From positions 1 through 5,515 of the forward strand of contig DMKD01000348.1 in assembly GCA_003454605.1 (NCBI GenBank): a DNA stretch of 5,515 nucleotides, given 5' to 3'. Below are positions 1-5,482 of this stretch, in pieces (positions within the stretch are counted from its first letter, which is position 1; every line of letters begins with the position of its first letter). This DNA is from Spirochaeta sp. Its GTDB lineage: Bacteria > Spirochaetota > Spirochaetia > UBA9216. A program made the position numbers and the translations under genes. Under the pieces are notes generated by a model. The model saw only the letters and a program-made list of their open reading frames with translations, searched no databases and was not told the origin of the DNA.

Positions 1-1080
1 CGAACCGGCCATCATGCCGCGCACAAAGAAGCGCTGAAGGCCGAAGAAGACGGCAAGAGGTATTATCATACTCATGAATGCGCCGGAGGTGAGTAAGTGC
101 CAGTCCTGGCCCTTTTCACCAAGCATGGCTGCGAGTGCTGCCGTCACAACACGGTTTTTATCGCCGAGGAATACCAGGGCAACGAGATAGTCGTTCCAGA
201 CCCATAGGAACTGGAAAATCGCGAAACTTGCAAGCGCCGGTATTGACAGGGGAAGCACCAGACGTACGAATGTAACGAAGGGTGTTGCTCCGTCGAGGTA
301 GGCCGACTCGAAGATGTCCCGCGGTAGGTTGCTTATGTAATTGTACAGCAGGTAGATAGCCAGGGGGAGCCCGAAGCTGGTGTGGGCCAGCCACATTCCG
401 AGATATGTACCGTTGAGTCCCCAGCTGGTGTAGTCACGCAGTATAGGAATCAATGCTATCTGCAGCGGTACTACAAGAAGCCCTACTACAATGATGAACA
501 GGGGTTTGCGGCCCGGAAATTCCATCCATGAGAATGCATAGGCTGCAAAGGCTGCGATCAGAATAGGAATTACTGTTGCTGGAATACTTACAGCAATCGA
601 GTTGAGTACAGCATCGGAGAAATTGTTTCCCTGACGGGTAATTGTGTTGCCCTGTGCGTCTTCAAAGGTTATGGTGCCGGCACTTAAAACGTCTTTATAA
701 TTCTGCAGCGTCAGATTTGCACCGAAGCCTACCCATTTTTCTTCAAATACTTCAACCTTTCGGGAACGTTTATTACCGTACCATATGAGGGTTCGTCCTT
801 CAGATACCTCAATACCTTCACGCCATTCATTGAATGATGCTGTGATACCTTCAATTTCAATAGGCTGGTCCATATCCAGGTCTTTCGGCATCTCAAACTC
901 ATCTGATTTGACAATATCCTTATGCGGCAGTACTGTCCACCAGCCTGATGCATAGATGTCGCTTGAATCCCTCCATGAGGTTATAAAAACTCCGAGTGTC
1001 GGGACTGTCCAGGCCACTACGATTACGATGAGAATAATTGCTACAAGAGGATTGCTCTTTATATCGCTTTTCTTATTCAT
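1..1080 (-). CDS. Carbohydrate ABC transporter permease, AglG/MalG-like (3' end cut by window edge)
   Basis: Inner-membrane subunit of a binding-protein-dependent sugar importer, partner of the permease encoded just upstream. I translated 360 codons from the ATG at 1080 to the window edge without a stop; the final MMAGS matches the place where relatives end in a short tail, so only a few residues are missing. TM1 is about residues 11-34. A long periplasmic stretch (about 36-155) follows, then membrane segments near 157-183, 193-213, 224-248, 280-303 and 333-352. The cytoplasmic EAA loop that docks on the ATPase is at 258-279 (E258, A260, D263, G264, L276-P277). The stretch IPATVIPILIAAFAAYAF and the long first loop fit AglG/GgtD alpha-glucoside-type permeases better than MalG (about 296 residues). 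Start: AAGGAGG at 1089-1095, 8 nt upstream. The ATG overlaps the preceding stop by 4 bases (ATGA), implying translational coupling. Substrate is inferred only. Bases 1-300 look more GC-rich than the rest. Confidence 0.93.
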   Translation of the reverse strand, partial: MNKKSDIKSNPLVAIILIVIVVAWTVPTLGVFITSWRDSSDIYASGWWTVLPHKDIVKSDEFEMPKDLDMDQPIEIEGITASFNEWREGIEVSEGRTLIWYGNKRSRKVEVFEEKWVGFGANLTLQNYKDVLSAGTITFEDAQGNTITRQGNNFSDAVLNSIAVSIPATVIPILIAAFAAYAFSWMEFPGRKPLFIIVVGLLVVPLQIALIPILRDYTSWGLNGTYLGMWLAHTSFGLPLAIYLLYNYISNLPRDIFESAYLDGATPFVTFVRLVLPLSIPALASFAIFQFLWVWNDYLVALVFLGDKNRVVTAALAAMLGEKGQDWHLLTSGAFMSMIIPLAVFFGLQRFFVRGMMAGS

Positions 1081-2159
1081 TTCAATGTCCTCCTTGCCCT
1101 GAAATCTCTCAGGTTGTAAAGCAGTACCGGAACTATCACTATAAGCAGAACTATGGCAATAGCTGATGCCTGACCTGAGTTGCCGTAGGTGAACTGCCTC
1201 AGGTAGAACTCGTTTGCAATGACGTTTGTTCCGAAGTTTCCTCCGGTCATGACCCGTACTATATCGAAAAGTTTCAGACTGAATATCAGAATCGTTGTTG
1301 TGACGGTTATTATCGTAGGCATTATGTAGGGGATTGTTATTTTAAAGAATATTGTAATTGGGCCTGCTCCGTCGACACAGGCAGCCTCGTTGATTTCACC
1401 GGGAATAGCCTTTATTGCAGATGACATGATTACCATTGCATAACCTGTCTGAAGCCAGACCATTATTACTATAAGAAAGAAATTATTCCAGAAAGGAACA
1501 AGCAGCCAGGCCTGAGCCTCACCGCCGAAAAAGGTGACTATTGCATTCATGAGTCCTATCTCGGTGACATTGAAACCTATTCCCTTGTAGTTATATACAA
1601 ACTTCCATATGACCCCGGCTCCTACGAATGAGATTGCCATAGGCATGAATATAAGTGATTTGAACAGCTTCTCTCTGCGGCTGCGATCGGCGAGAACGGC
1701 TATTAATAAGCCCATAATGACGCTGAACGCAGTACCGAATATCATCCACAACAGGTTGTTTCTGAAGGCTTCGAGCATAATCGGGTCGGTAAAGGCAAAT
1801 TTAAAATTTGCCAGCCCGATGAATTTATCTCCATGGGCATCAAGAACACTTAATCGTAATGTCCTCAATGTAGGAATAACCAATGCCCAGAAAAGTAAGA
1901 TCACAGCTGGTCCTGCGAAAACGACGGCGACGCTGACTGACCGTATTTTTTTCGGCATTGTCTCAGCAACTGCATTCAATGTAAAGAAAAGCAGAGCTGC
2001 ACTGCCGAGGCCCCAGATAACCGCGAAAACCGTCATTAGTACTTTGAAATCCTGCATTCTCTGCAGAAGGGAAAATCCCCCTACAAGTACAACGAGTGTG
2101 ATAAGTACAAGACCGGTTAAAGCAACGGGATTTCTTTTAGAATCAATATCCATGCTCAT
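1077..2159 (-). CDS. Carbohydrate ABC transporter permease, AglF/MalF-like
   Basis: First membrane subunit of the sugar importer, 360 residues, forming the translocation channel with the downstream permease. About eight hydrophobic segments are visible: near 12-32, 38-62, 76-97, 134-156, 166-188, 222-247, 283-303 and 335-354. This is the MalF arrangement, with two extra N-terminal helices, but without MalF's very large P2 domain. The EAA loop is at 258-279 (E258-A-A, D263, G264, P277). The segment FMPMAISFVGAGVIWKFVY (171-189) and PFWNNFFLIVIMVW (222-235) strongly recall AglF/GgtC of alpha-glucoside transporters; this is recollection, not a search. Start choice: the AAGGAGG at 2163-2169 is only 3 nt from the first ATG (2159) but 9 nt from the in-frame ATG at 2153, so Met3 may be the true start. 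It follows the binding-protein gene after a 90-base gap containing a terminator-like hairpin, and its stop overlaps the next gene. Confidence 0.95.
   Translation of the reverse strand: MSMDIDSKRNPVALTGLVLITLVVLVGGFSLLQRMQDFKVLMTVFAVIWGLGSAALLFFTLNAVAETMPKKIRSVSVAVVFAGPAVILLFWALVIPTLRTLRLSVLDAHGDKFIGLANFKFAFTDPIMLEAFRNNLLWMIFGTAFSVIMGLLIAVLADRSRREKLFKSLIFMPMAISFVGAGVIWKFVYNYKGIGFNVTEIGLMNAIVTFFGGEAQAWLLVPFWNNFFLIVIMVWLQTGYAMVIMSSAIKAIPGEINEAACVDGAGPITIFFKITIPYIMPTIITVTTTILIFSLKLFDIVRVMTGGNFGTNVIANEFYLRQFTYGNSGQASAIAIVLLIVIVPVLLYNLRDFRARRTLK
1089..1095 (-). promoter_or_regulatory. Ribosome binding site of the second permease, inside the first permease gene
   Basis: A full AAGGAGG on the minus strand, 8 nt before the ATG at 1080. 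It lies within the last codons of the upstream permease and supports the start that gives the ATGA overlap. A strong site here suggests direct initiation as well as coupling. Confidence 0.8.
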
Positions 2160-2162
2160 CTT

Positions 2163-2169
2163 CCTCCTT
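2163..2169 (-). promoter_or_regulatory. Ribosome binding site of the first permease; favours Met3 as start
   Basis: AAGGAGG on the minus strand lies 3 nt before the ATG at 2159 and 9 nt before the ATG at 2153. Three nt is shorter than usual, so the second Met (2153) is the better-spaced start. The two choices differ by only two residues. Confidence 0.7.
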
Positions 2170-2180
2170 GAAAATTATTT

Positions 2181-2220
2181 ATTAAAGAAAAGGGAACAGA
2201 GTTGATTTTTCTCTGTTCCC
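2181..2220 (-). terminator. Intrinsic terminator/attenuator between binding-protein and permease genes
   Basis: On the minus strand a perfect 10-bp stem, GGGAACAGAG (2220-2211) with CTCTGTTCCC (2201-2192), closes a 9-nt loop and is followed directly by TTTTCTTTAAT (2191-2181). This is the classic shape of a rho-independent terminator. It sits 30 bases after the binding-protein stop and just before the permease ribosome binding site. Since the permeases need transcription from upstream and no other promoter is obvious, it is best read as partial termination or an mRNA 3'-end stabiliser that raises binding protein relative to permease, an arrangement known from other sugar ABC operons. Confidence 0.85.
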
Positions 2221-2233
2221 AATAGTATGTGCT

Positions 2234-2252
2234 TAATCAGATTACCTGATTA
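2234..2252 (-). repeat. Small inverted repeat over the binding-protein stop codon
   Basis: TAATCAG (2234-2240) and CTGATTA (2246-2252) form a 7-bp AT-rich hairpin with a 5-nt loop that includes the TAA stop. It lies 14 bases upstream (in transcription) of the larger terminator hairpin. It has no adjacent U tract, so it is not a terminator by itself; a role is not evident. Confidence 0.4.
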
Positions 2253-3575
2253 TTCCGGCCATGAAGCATCAATAGCTTTGACTGCTTCATCAAGAGTCTT
2301 TGTTCCGGATACATATGCAGTCATTTCTTTCCAGAATGAACCTGCACCGACCTGACCAGGCATGAGGTCTGAACCGTCAAAGCGAACTGATGTCGCATTT
2401 TGAATTACCTCTGCAACCTTTCGGTCAACATCGTTTGTATACCAGCTGAGTTCTGAATCTTTATGAGGTGAAATTGCTCCGCCCGCTTTTACCCAGCCTT
2501 CAACTGATGCGCCGGTAGCAAAATACTGCATAACCATTCTAACTTCAGGTCTGTCGTTGAACATTGCGTAGATGTCTCCTGCGACCAATACGGGTTTGCC
2601 TAATGAAGGATCAACCGATGGGAGGTAGAAGAAGTCGTAATCTGTGCCTGCAACTACATTGTCAGGGAAGAATGAGGTGATGAAGTTACCCTGCTTATGC
2701 ATCCATGCCTTTGGCGGCTTTTCAAACATAACCGTTGGTGCATCACCAAAACTTGTTGTAGCTATACTCTTGCGTCCACCGTATACCATGCCGTCTTTGA
2801 ACCATATGCCGGCAACTGTTTCAATAGCATTTCTTACTTCAGGACTGTCGAACTTCAGTTCGCCTGCAACCCATTTATCGTAGTTTTCAAGGCTTGTTGT
2901 TCTGAGCATCATTTCTTCAACCCAGTCTGTCATCGCCCAACCTGTTGCTGCACCTGATTCAATACCTACAGCCCATGGAGTATCACCGTCATCCATTATC
3001 ATTTTCTGGAGAGCTTCAAGTTCTGCCCAGGTTTCGGGTACTTCATATCCTGCTGCATCAAATTCAGCCTTGTTGTACCAAACAAGAGATTTGCCGTTTA
3101 CACGTCCCCATAGTCCAGCCATGATTTCACCGTCGGGTGAACTCATTGTTGCCATATCAAGCCAGCTCTGAATATAGTTTGATTTAACCTTTCCCATATC
3201 AAGGGTTTTGTTAAGATCGACTACATAACCCTTAGCTGCAAAGTTTGCAAGAAGTCCGGGCTGCGGAAAGTCTACAATATCAGGAGGGTTACCGCCTTCG
3301 ATTGCTATACCGATTGATGCCTCAAATTCCTTTGAGCCTTCATACTGAATGTCTATTCCGGTCATTTCTTCAAATGCCTTTACAGAGTTCTCAAATTTTA
3401 CCGCATCGCTGTCAACGAAGGGTCCTGCCATTCTGACAACCGTTCCGCGAACCGCAGCATACTGATCGTCAGCTGCTGCCGGTGCGGCTGCTGCCGGTTC
3501 TTCCTGATCGCCCCCTGCGAATGCAAAGGATGCAACCAGCATCAAGCTAAGTAACACCAATAAGATTTTTTTCAT
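2250..3575 (-). CDS. Extracellular sugar-binding protein of ABC transporter (SBP family 1, non-lipidated)
   Basis: Periplasmic receptor that captures the sugar and delivers it to the two permeases encoded downstream; 441 residues, normal for family 1 solute-binding proteins. Residues 1-20 are a signal peptide (MKK, hydrophobic 4-19), with likely signal-peptidase-I cleavage after Ala20. No cysteine occurs anywhere in the protein, so it cannot be a standard lipoprotein. Residues 21-38 are a low-complexity Gly/Glu then Ala/Pro linker. The mature domain shows the family pattern: a first beta-strand at 44-51, EGGNPPDIVDFPQPGLL (93-109) on the ligand side of the N-lobe, and the signature WYNKAEFDAAGYEVPETW (166-183). 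Many Trp residues (156, 183 and later) could stack on sugar rings. Start is fixed by the signal peptide and by AAGGAG 6 nt upstream. It lies 73 bases after the repressor gene and is followed by an attenuator hairpin. Sugar specificity cannot be read; the AglF/AglG-like partners suggest an alpha-glucoside. Confidence 0.95.
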   Translation of the reverse strand: MKKILLVLLSLMLVASFAFAGGDQEEPAAAAPAAADDQYAAVRGTVVRMAGPFVDSDAVKFENSVKAFEEMTGIDIQYEGSKEFEASIGIAIEGGNPPDIVDFPQPGLLANFAAKGYVVDLNKTLDMGKVKSNYIQSWLDMATMSSPDGEIMAGLWGRVNGKSLVWYNKAEFDAAGYEVPETWAELEALQKMIMDDGDTPWAVGIESGAATGWAMTDWVEEMMLRTTSLENYDKWVAGELKFDSPEVRNAIETVAGIWFKDGMVYGGRKSIATTSFGDAPTVMFEKPPKAWMHKQGNFITSFFPDNVVAGTDYDFFYLPSVDPSLGKPVLVAGDIYAMFNDRPEVRMVMQYFATGASVEGWVKAGGAISPHKDSELSWYTNDVDRKVAEVIQNATSVRFDGSDLMPGQVGAGSFWKEMTAYVSGTKTLDEAVKAIDASWPE

Positions 3576-3580
3576 ATAAG

Positions 3581-3587
3581 TCTCCTT
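3581..3587 (-). promoter_or_regulatory. Ribosome binding site of the sugar-binding protein
   Basis: AAGGAGA on the minus strand, with the AAGGAG core 6 nt from the ATG at 3575. It is near ideal and much stronger than the site before the repressor gene, consistent with high output of binding protein and low output of repressor from the same transcript. Confidence 0.75.
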
Positions 3588-3622
3588 TTTGCGACTCTCT
3601 GGCCGCTAAACTTTTTAACTGA

Positions 3623-3649
3623 AACCAACCGGACAAATCCGGGATGGTT
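3623..3649 (-). other. Stem-loop starting at the repressor stop codon
   Basis: On the minus strand AACCA, a 2-base bulge, CCGGA, the loop TTTG, TCCGG, one unpaired base and TGGTT form a two-part stem of 5+5 bp with a small internal loop. It begins at the last base of the TGA stop of the repressor gene. What follows is CAGTTAAAAAG, not a U run, so it does not look like an intrinsic terminator. It may be an mRNA processing or stability element separating the repressor and transporter parts of the message. Confidence 0.5.
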
Positions 3650-4662
3650 CAGGTCGTTCCCCGTTCTATAAGGTCAATCTGCAGGTTGATTTTCTGAATC
3701 GTTTCTACTTTCCCCGACATCTTTTCAAGCAGCAGTCCTGCAGCAATTCTGCCGCTGTCGACCAGATGCTGTGTAATAGTAGACAGTTCCATCCAGTCAG
3801 CCGCCTCGATATCGTCAAAACCCAGAATTGCCAGCTCCTGCGGAACCTTCAGACCATGAGCTTTTGCCGCCTTCATGATTCCAATTGCATGCAGATCGGA
3901 CATCGCAAAGATCGCTCTTGGACGTTCTCCTGACTCAAGAAACCGGCTGAATGTATCCTGAGCTGCATCGACCCTGGTTTCCGCTTCAAGTATGAATTTA
4001 TCCTCAAGCTGATATCCATTATTATTCAGCGTTTCGCTGAAGCCCTGCAGCCTTGTTTCTGAAGGATGACAGCTGTAGGAAAGATCATTGTTTATATCGC
4101 CGAAGAATGCGCAGGGCAGATAGTTTTTCCGTATAAAGAGCTCTGCAGCCGTCTGTCCCCCCCTGTAGTCATCAGCGAGCACCCTTGAATAATTTTCATC
4201 ATCCGATTCAATCATTATTATATCCAGACCCGAGGCGCTGAGAATCCTGTGCTGGTCCTCGGTCAGATGTACTGAAATCAGAATCAGACCGTCGATGCGT
4301 CTGGTGAAGGGGACTGAGGTAAGGTATTCATCAAGCTGTTCAGGATTTTCAATGGTGTAGATAATAACCTCATAATTCGCTTCGCGCAGCGGCGGAATTA
4401 CTCCGTCCAGTCTGGTGACAAAGGCCGGAGCCGGGAAGAAGGGGGTTAGAACCCCGATTCGGCCGACTGTTCTCTTCGATCTTGTTCCGGTATTCCCCTG
4501 AGGGATGTAATCAAGCTTTTCCATTGCTTCAGCAATGCGGCTGCCAGTTGTGTCCTTGACGCTATCAGAATTATTAAGAAATCGAGATACAGTTGTAATG
4601 CTTACTCCTGCTTCATTCGCGACGTCATAGATTGTCATTCTGCCTTCATTGGTTTTTGCCAT
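3649..4662 (-). CDS. LacI-family transcriptional repressor with atypical hinge
   Basis: Likely local, ligand-responsive repressor of the sugar operon; 337 residues, normal for LacI/GalR. The N-terminal helix-turn-helix is clear: MTIYDVANEAGVSITTVSRFLN (residues 9-30), then helix 3 and KLDYIPQ (49-55). The periplasmic-binding-like effector domain starts at GRIGVLTP (67-74), with ADDYRGGQTAAELFIRKN in the middle and the late LGFDDIEAADWMELSTI motif. Oddity: gap-free alignment of Tyr52-Pro54 to Gly70 with LacI puts Arg61 where LacI has Leu56, the residue that intercalates at the operator centre, and Thr58 where LacI has Ala53. Start: the ATG at 4662 has a weak AGG 8 nt upstream; Met9 (4638) has AAGG 4 nt upstream and matches the usual family N-terminus, so the true start is uncertain. 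It is the first gene of the operon, with a palindromic operator 23 bases before its start, so autoregulation is likely. The effector is unknown. Confidence 0.94.
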   Translation of the reverse strand: MAKTNEGRMTIYDVANEAGVSITTVSRFLNNSDSVKDTTGSRIAEAMEKLDYIPQGNTGTRSKRTVGRIGVLTPFFPAPAFVTRLDGVIPPLREANYEVIIYTIENPEQLDEYLTSVPFTRRIDGLILISVHLTEDQHRILSASGLDIIMIESDDENYSRVLADDYRGGQTAAELFIRKNYLPCAFFGDINNDLSYSCHPSETRLQGFSETLNNNGYQLEDKFILEAETRVDAAQDTFSRFLESGERPRAIFAMSDLHAIGIMKAAKAHGLKVPQELAILGFDDIEAADWMELSTITQHLVDSGRIAAGLLLEKMSGKVETIQKINLQIDLIERGTT

Positions 4663-4672
4663 TTGGTTTGCC

Positions 4673-4695
4673 TGAAAGTACTAAATGAAAGTACT
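4673..4695. repeat. Direct repeat TGAAAGTACT, period 13, reaching the repressor ribosome binding region
   Basis: TGAAAGTACT occurs at 4673-4682 and again at 4686-4695, separated by AAA. The second copy is the left part of the operator palindrome. The first is an extra half-site with the same orientation, about one helical turn plus 2-3 bases away. On the minus strand it lies immediately upstream of and touching the CAGG that serves as the weak ribosome binding site of the repressor. Confidence 0.7.
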
Positions 4696-4700
4696 TTCAT
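4685..4700. promoter_or_regulatory. Proximal operator palindrome (predicted repressor binding site O1)
   Basis: ATGAAAGTACTTTCAT is a perfect 16-base palindrome. It lies about 2-17 bases downstream of the start site predicted from the 4709-4738 promoter, the classical place for LacI-type repression. Its length and symmetry fit a LacI-family dimer, although the central step is TA instead of CG. Binding by the adjacent repressor is inferred from position. Confidence 0.8.
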
Positions 4701-4708
4701 ATATATTT

Positions 4709-4738
4709 ATAATAAACCCGAAACTATTGAATTGTCAA
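4709..4738 (-). promoter_or_regulatory. Predicted sigma-70-type promoter of the sugar operon
   Basis: On the minus strand a perfect -35 TTGACA (4738-4733), an 18-base spacer and a -10 TATTAT (4714-4709, 5 of 6 to consensus). The start site would be near 4702, giving a 5' leader of about 40 nt before the repressor ATG. The region upstream to 4800 is AT-rich with A/T tracts, as often seen upstream of strong promoters. The proximal operator overlaps the first transcribed bases. Confidence 0.75.
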
Positions 4739-4810
4739 ATGAAAATTTTAATGAAACTGCGAAAAATGTCGGATAATGTGTGTATTTTAGTAAAATATAT
4801 TGATTTTCAA

Positions 4811-4824
4811 TGAAAGTTCTTTCA
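4811..4824. promoter_or_regulatory. Distal operator-like palindrome (O2)
   Basis: TGAAAGTTCTTTCA repeats the O1 core TGAAAG-TA-CTTTCA with one changed base in the centre. The centres are 125 bases apart, near 12 helical turns, which would suit repressor looping across the promoter. Further half-sites flank it: TTTCA at 4805-4809 and GAAAG at 4828-4832. It sits just beyond the ferritin terminator hairpin, so a bound repressor could also block readthrough from ferritin. Confidence 0.65.
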
Positions 4825-4827
4825 ATA

Positions 4828-4860
4828 GAAAGGCCACCCGGGCAGTTGTGCTCGGGCGGC
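4828..4860 (-). terminator. Terminator hairpin of the ferritin gene (weak U tract)
   Basis: On the minus strand GCCGCCCGAGC (4860-4850), loop ACAACT and GCCCGGGTGGC (4843-4833) form an 11-position GC-rich stem with one G-U pair and one mismatch. It begins 21 bases after the ferritin stop. The tail CTTTCT is only modestly U-rich, so termination may be leaky. On the plus strand the tail is TCTTCAATTATT, also poor. Confidence 0.7.
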
Positions 4861-4881
4861 TCTTCAATTATTATTTGAAAT

Positions 4882-5418
4882 TTAGACAACAGGCTGATCA
4901 AGGATAGTCGGCACAGCGGCGGGTGCGAGCACGCGTCCGGCCAACTCTCCGTCAAACCTGAGCAGTCCGTTCGAATCTTCCTTCAGTCTTTTCAGTTTTG
5001 CGAGAATTTTGTTTGCCTCATCTTCTTCCTCGACCTGCTCGTCAACAAACCACATCAGAAAACTTTCGGCCGCATAGTCTTCAAGTTTTCTTGAGAGAGT
5101 AACGAGTTTATTGATTCTCTCGCTGATATATTCCTCATGAGCAACAACTGCTGCAAAGGCTTCCTTATAGGATTTCCAGCTTATATCCGGTCCTTCAATA
5201 GCCTTAAGTTCAGCGCGGCCGCCGCGTTCATTAAGAAAGTTGAAAAACTTCATGGCGTGCATCGTTTCTTCCATATATTGACATCTCATCCAGTTGCCGA
5301 ATCCGGGAAGATCTTCATCCTCAAACCAGCTTCCCATCGAAAGGTAAAGGTAAGCTGAAAACATTTCAGCATTTATCTGATCATTAATTGCATCCTGCAT
5401 CTCTTTTTTTATACTCAT
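4882..5418 (-). CDS. ftnA: Bacterial non-haem ferritin (FtnA-like)
   Basis: Iron-storage protein forming a 24-subunit cytoplasmic shell; it oxidises Fe(II) at a dinuclear centre and stores it as ferric mineral. 178 residues, against about 165 for E. coli FtnA. All ferroxidase ligands of the FtnA type are present: E18, E51, H54, E95 and Q128, the conserved Y25, and third-site acids E50, E127, E130 and E131. The four-helix core runs from about 5 to 145, including NAEMFSAYLYLSM (16-28), EETMHAMKFF (50-59) and FLMWFVDEQVEEE (120-132). A fifth helix follows near 148-163. There is no haem-ligand Met of the bacterioferritin kind in the usual helix B position, as far as I can judge. The last 13 or so residues (APAAVPTILDQPVV) form a hydrophobic, proline-containing extension. 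Start: GAGGAG 6 nt upstream of the ATG at 5418. It has its own promoter and terminator and appears functionally unrelated to the sugar operon. Confidence 0.96.
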   Translation of the reverse strand: MSIKKEMQDAINDQINAEMFSAYLYLSMGSWFEDEDLPGFGNWMRCQYMEETMHAMKFFNFLNERGGRAELKAIEGPDISWKSYKEAFAAVVAHEEYISERINKLVTLSRKLEDYAAESFLMWFVDEQVEEEDEANKILAKLKRLKEDSNGLLRFDGELAGRVLAPAAVPTILDQPVV

Positions 5419-5453
5419 CTTTTACTCCTCATGGTTTATAATTATCTTCTATA

Positions 5454-5482
5454 AATATAATAGTACTGTTTCTTTATATCAA
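5454..5482 (-). promoter_or_regulatory. Predicted promoter of the ferritin gene
   Basis: On the minus strand -35 TTGATA (5482-5477, 5 of 6), a 17-base spacer and -10 TATATT (5459-5454, 5 of 6). The start would fall near 5447, leaving a leader of about 28 nt with GAGGAG at 5430-5425. I see no convincing Fur or PerR box. Bases 5483-5515 upstream hold nothing I can identify. Confidence 0.65.

Noticed and set aside
158..394. A 78-codon minus-strand frame inside the second permease
   Set aside because: The permease frame covers the same bases with clear membrane helices and the EAA loop; this one is rich in Arg and Pro and looks like an out-of-frame shadow.
729..953. A 74-codon minus-strand frame over the periplasmic loop of the second permease
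   Set aside because: The permease frame stays open through this region and joins TM1 to TM2, so there is no need for a frameshift or a separate gene.
1609..2205. A 198-codon open frame on the plus strand
   Set aside because: It lies antisense to the first permease, whose membrane segments and EAA motif are unmistakable. Its translation shows no domain, and it lacks a good ribosome binding site.
3649..4662. The repressor as a regulator of ferritin or iron
   Set aside because: Its family, its position at the head of the transporter genes and the operator overlapping its own promoter point to the sugar operon. The ferritin promoter has no TGAAAG palindrome.
4707..4955. An 82-codon minus-strand frame running from the ferritin 3' end into the promoter region
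   Set aside because: It starts inside the ferritin gene in another frame, crosses the terminator, both promoter boxes and O2, and has no recognisable motif.
5419..5460. A possible PerR/Fur-like box (GATAATTATAAAC and nearby AT repeats) before ferritin
   Set aside because: The match to TTATAATnATTATAA is partial and the region is simply AT-rich, so it cannot be told from chance.
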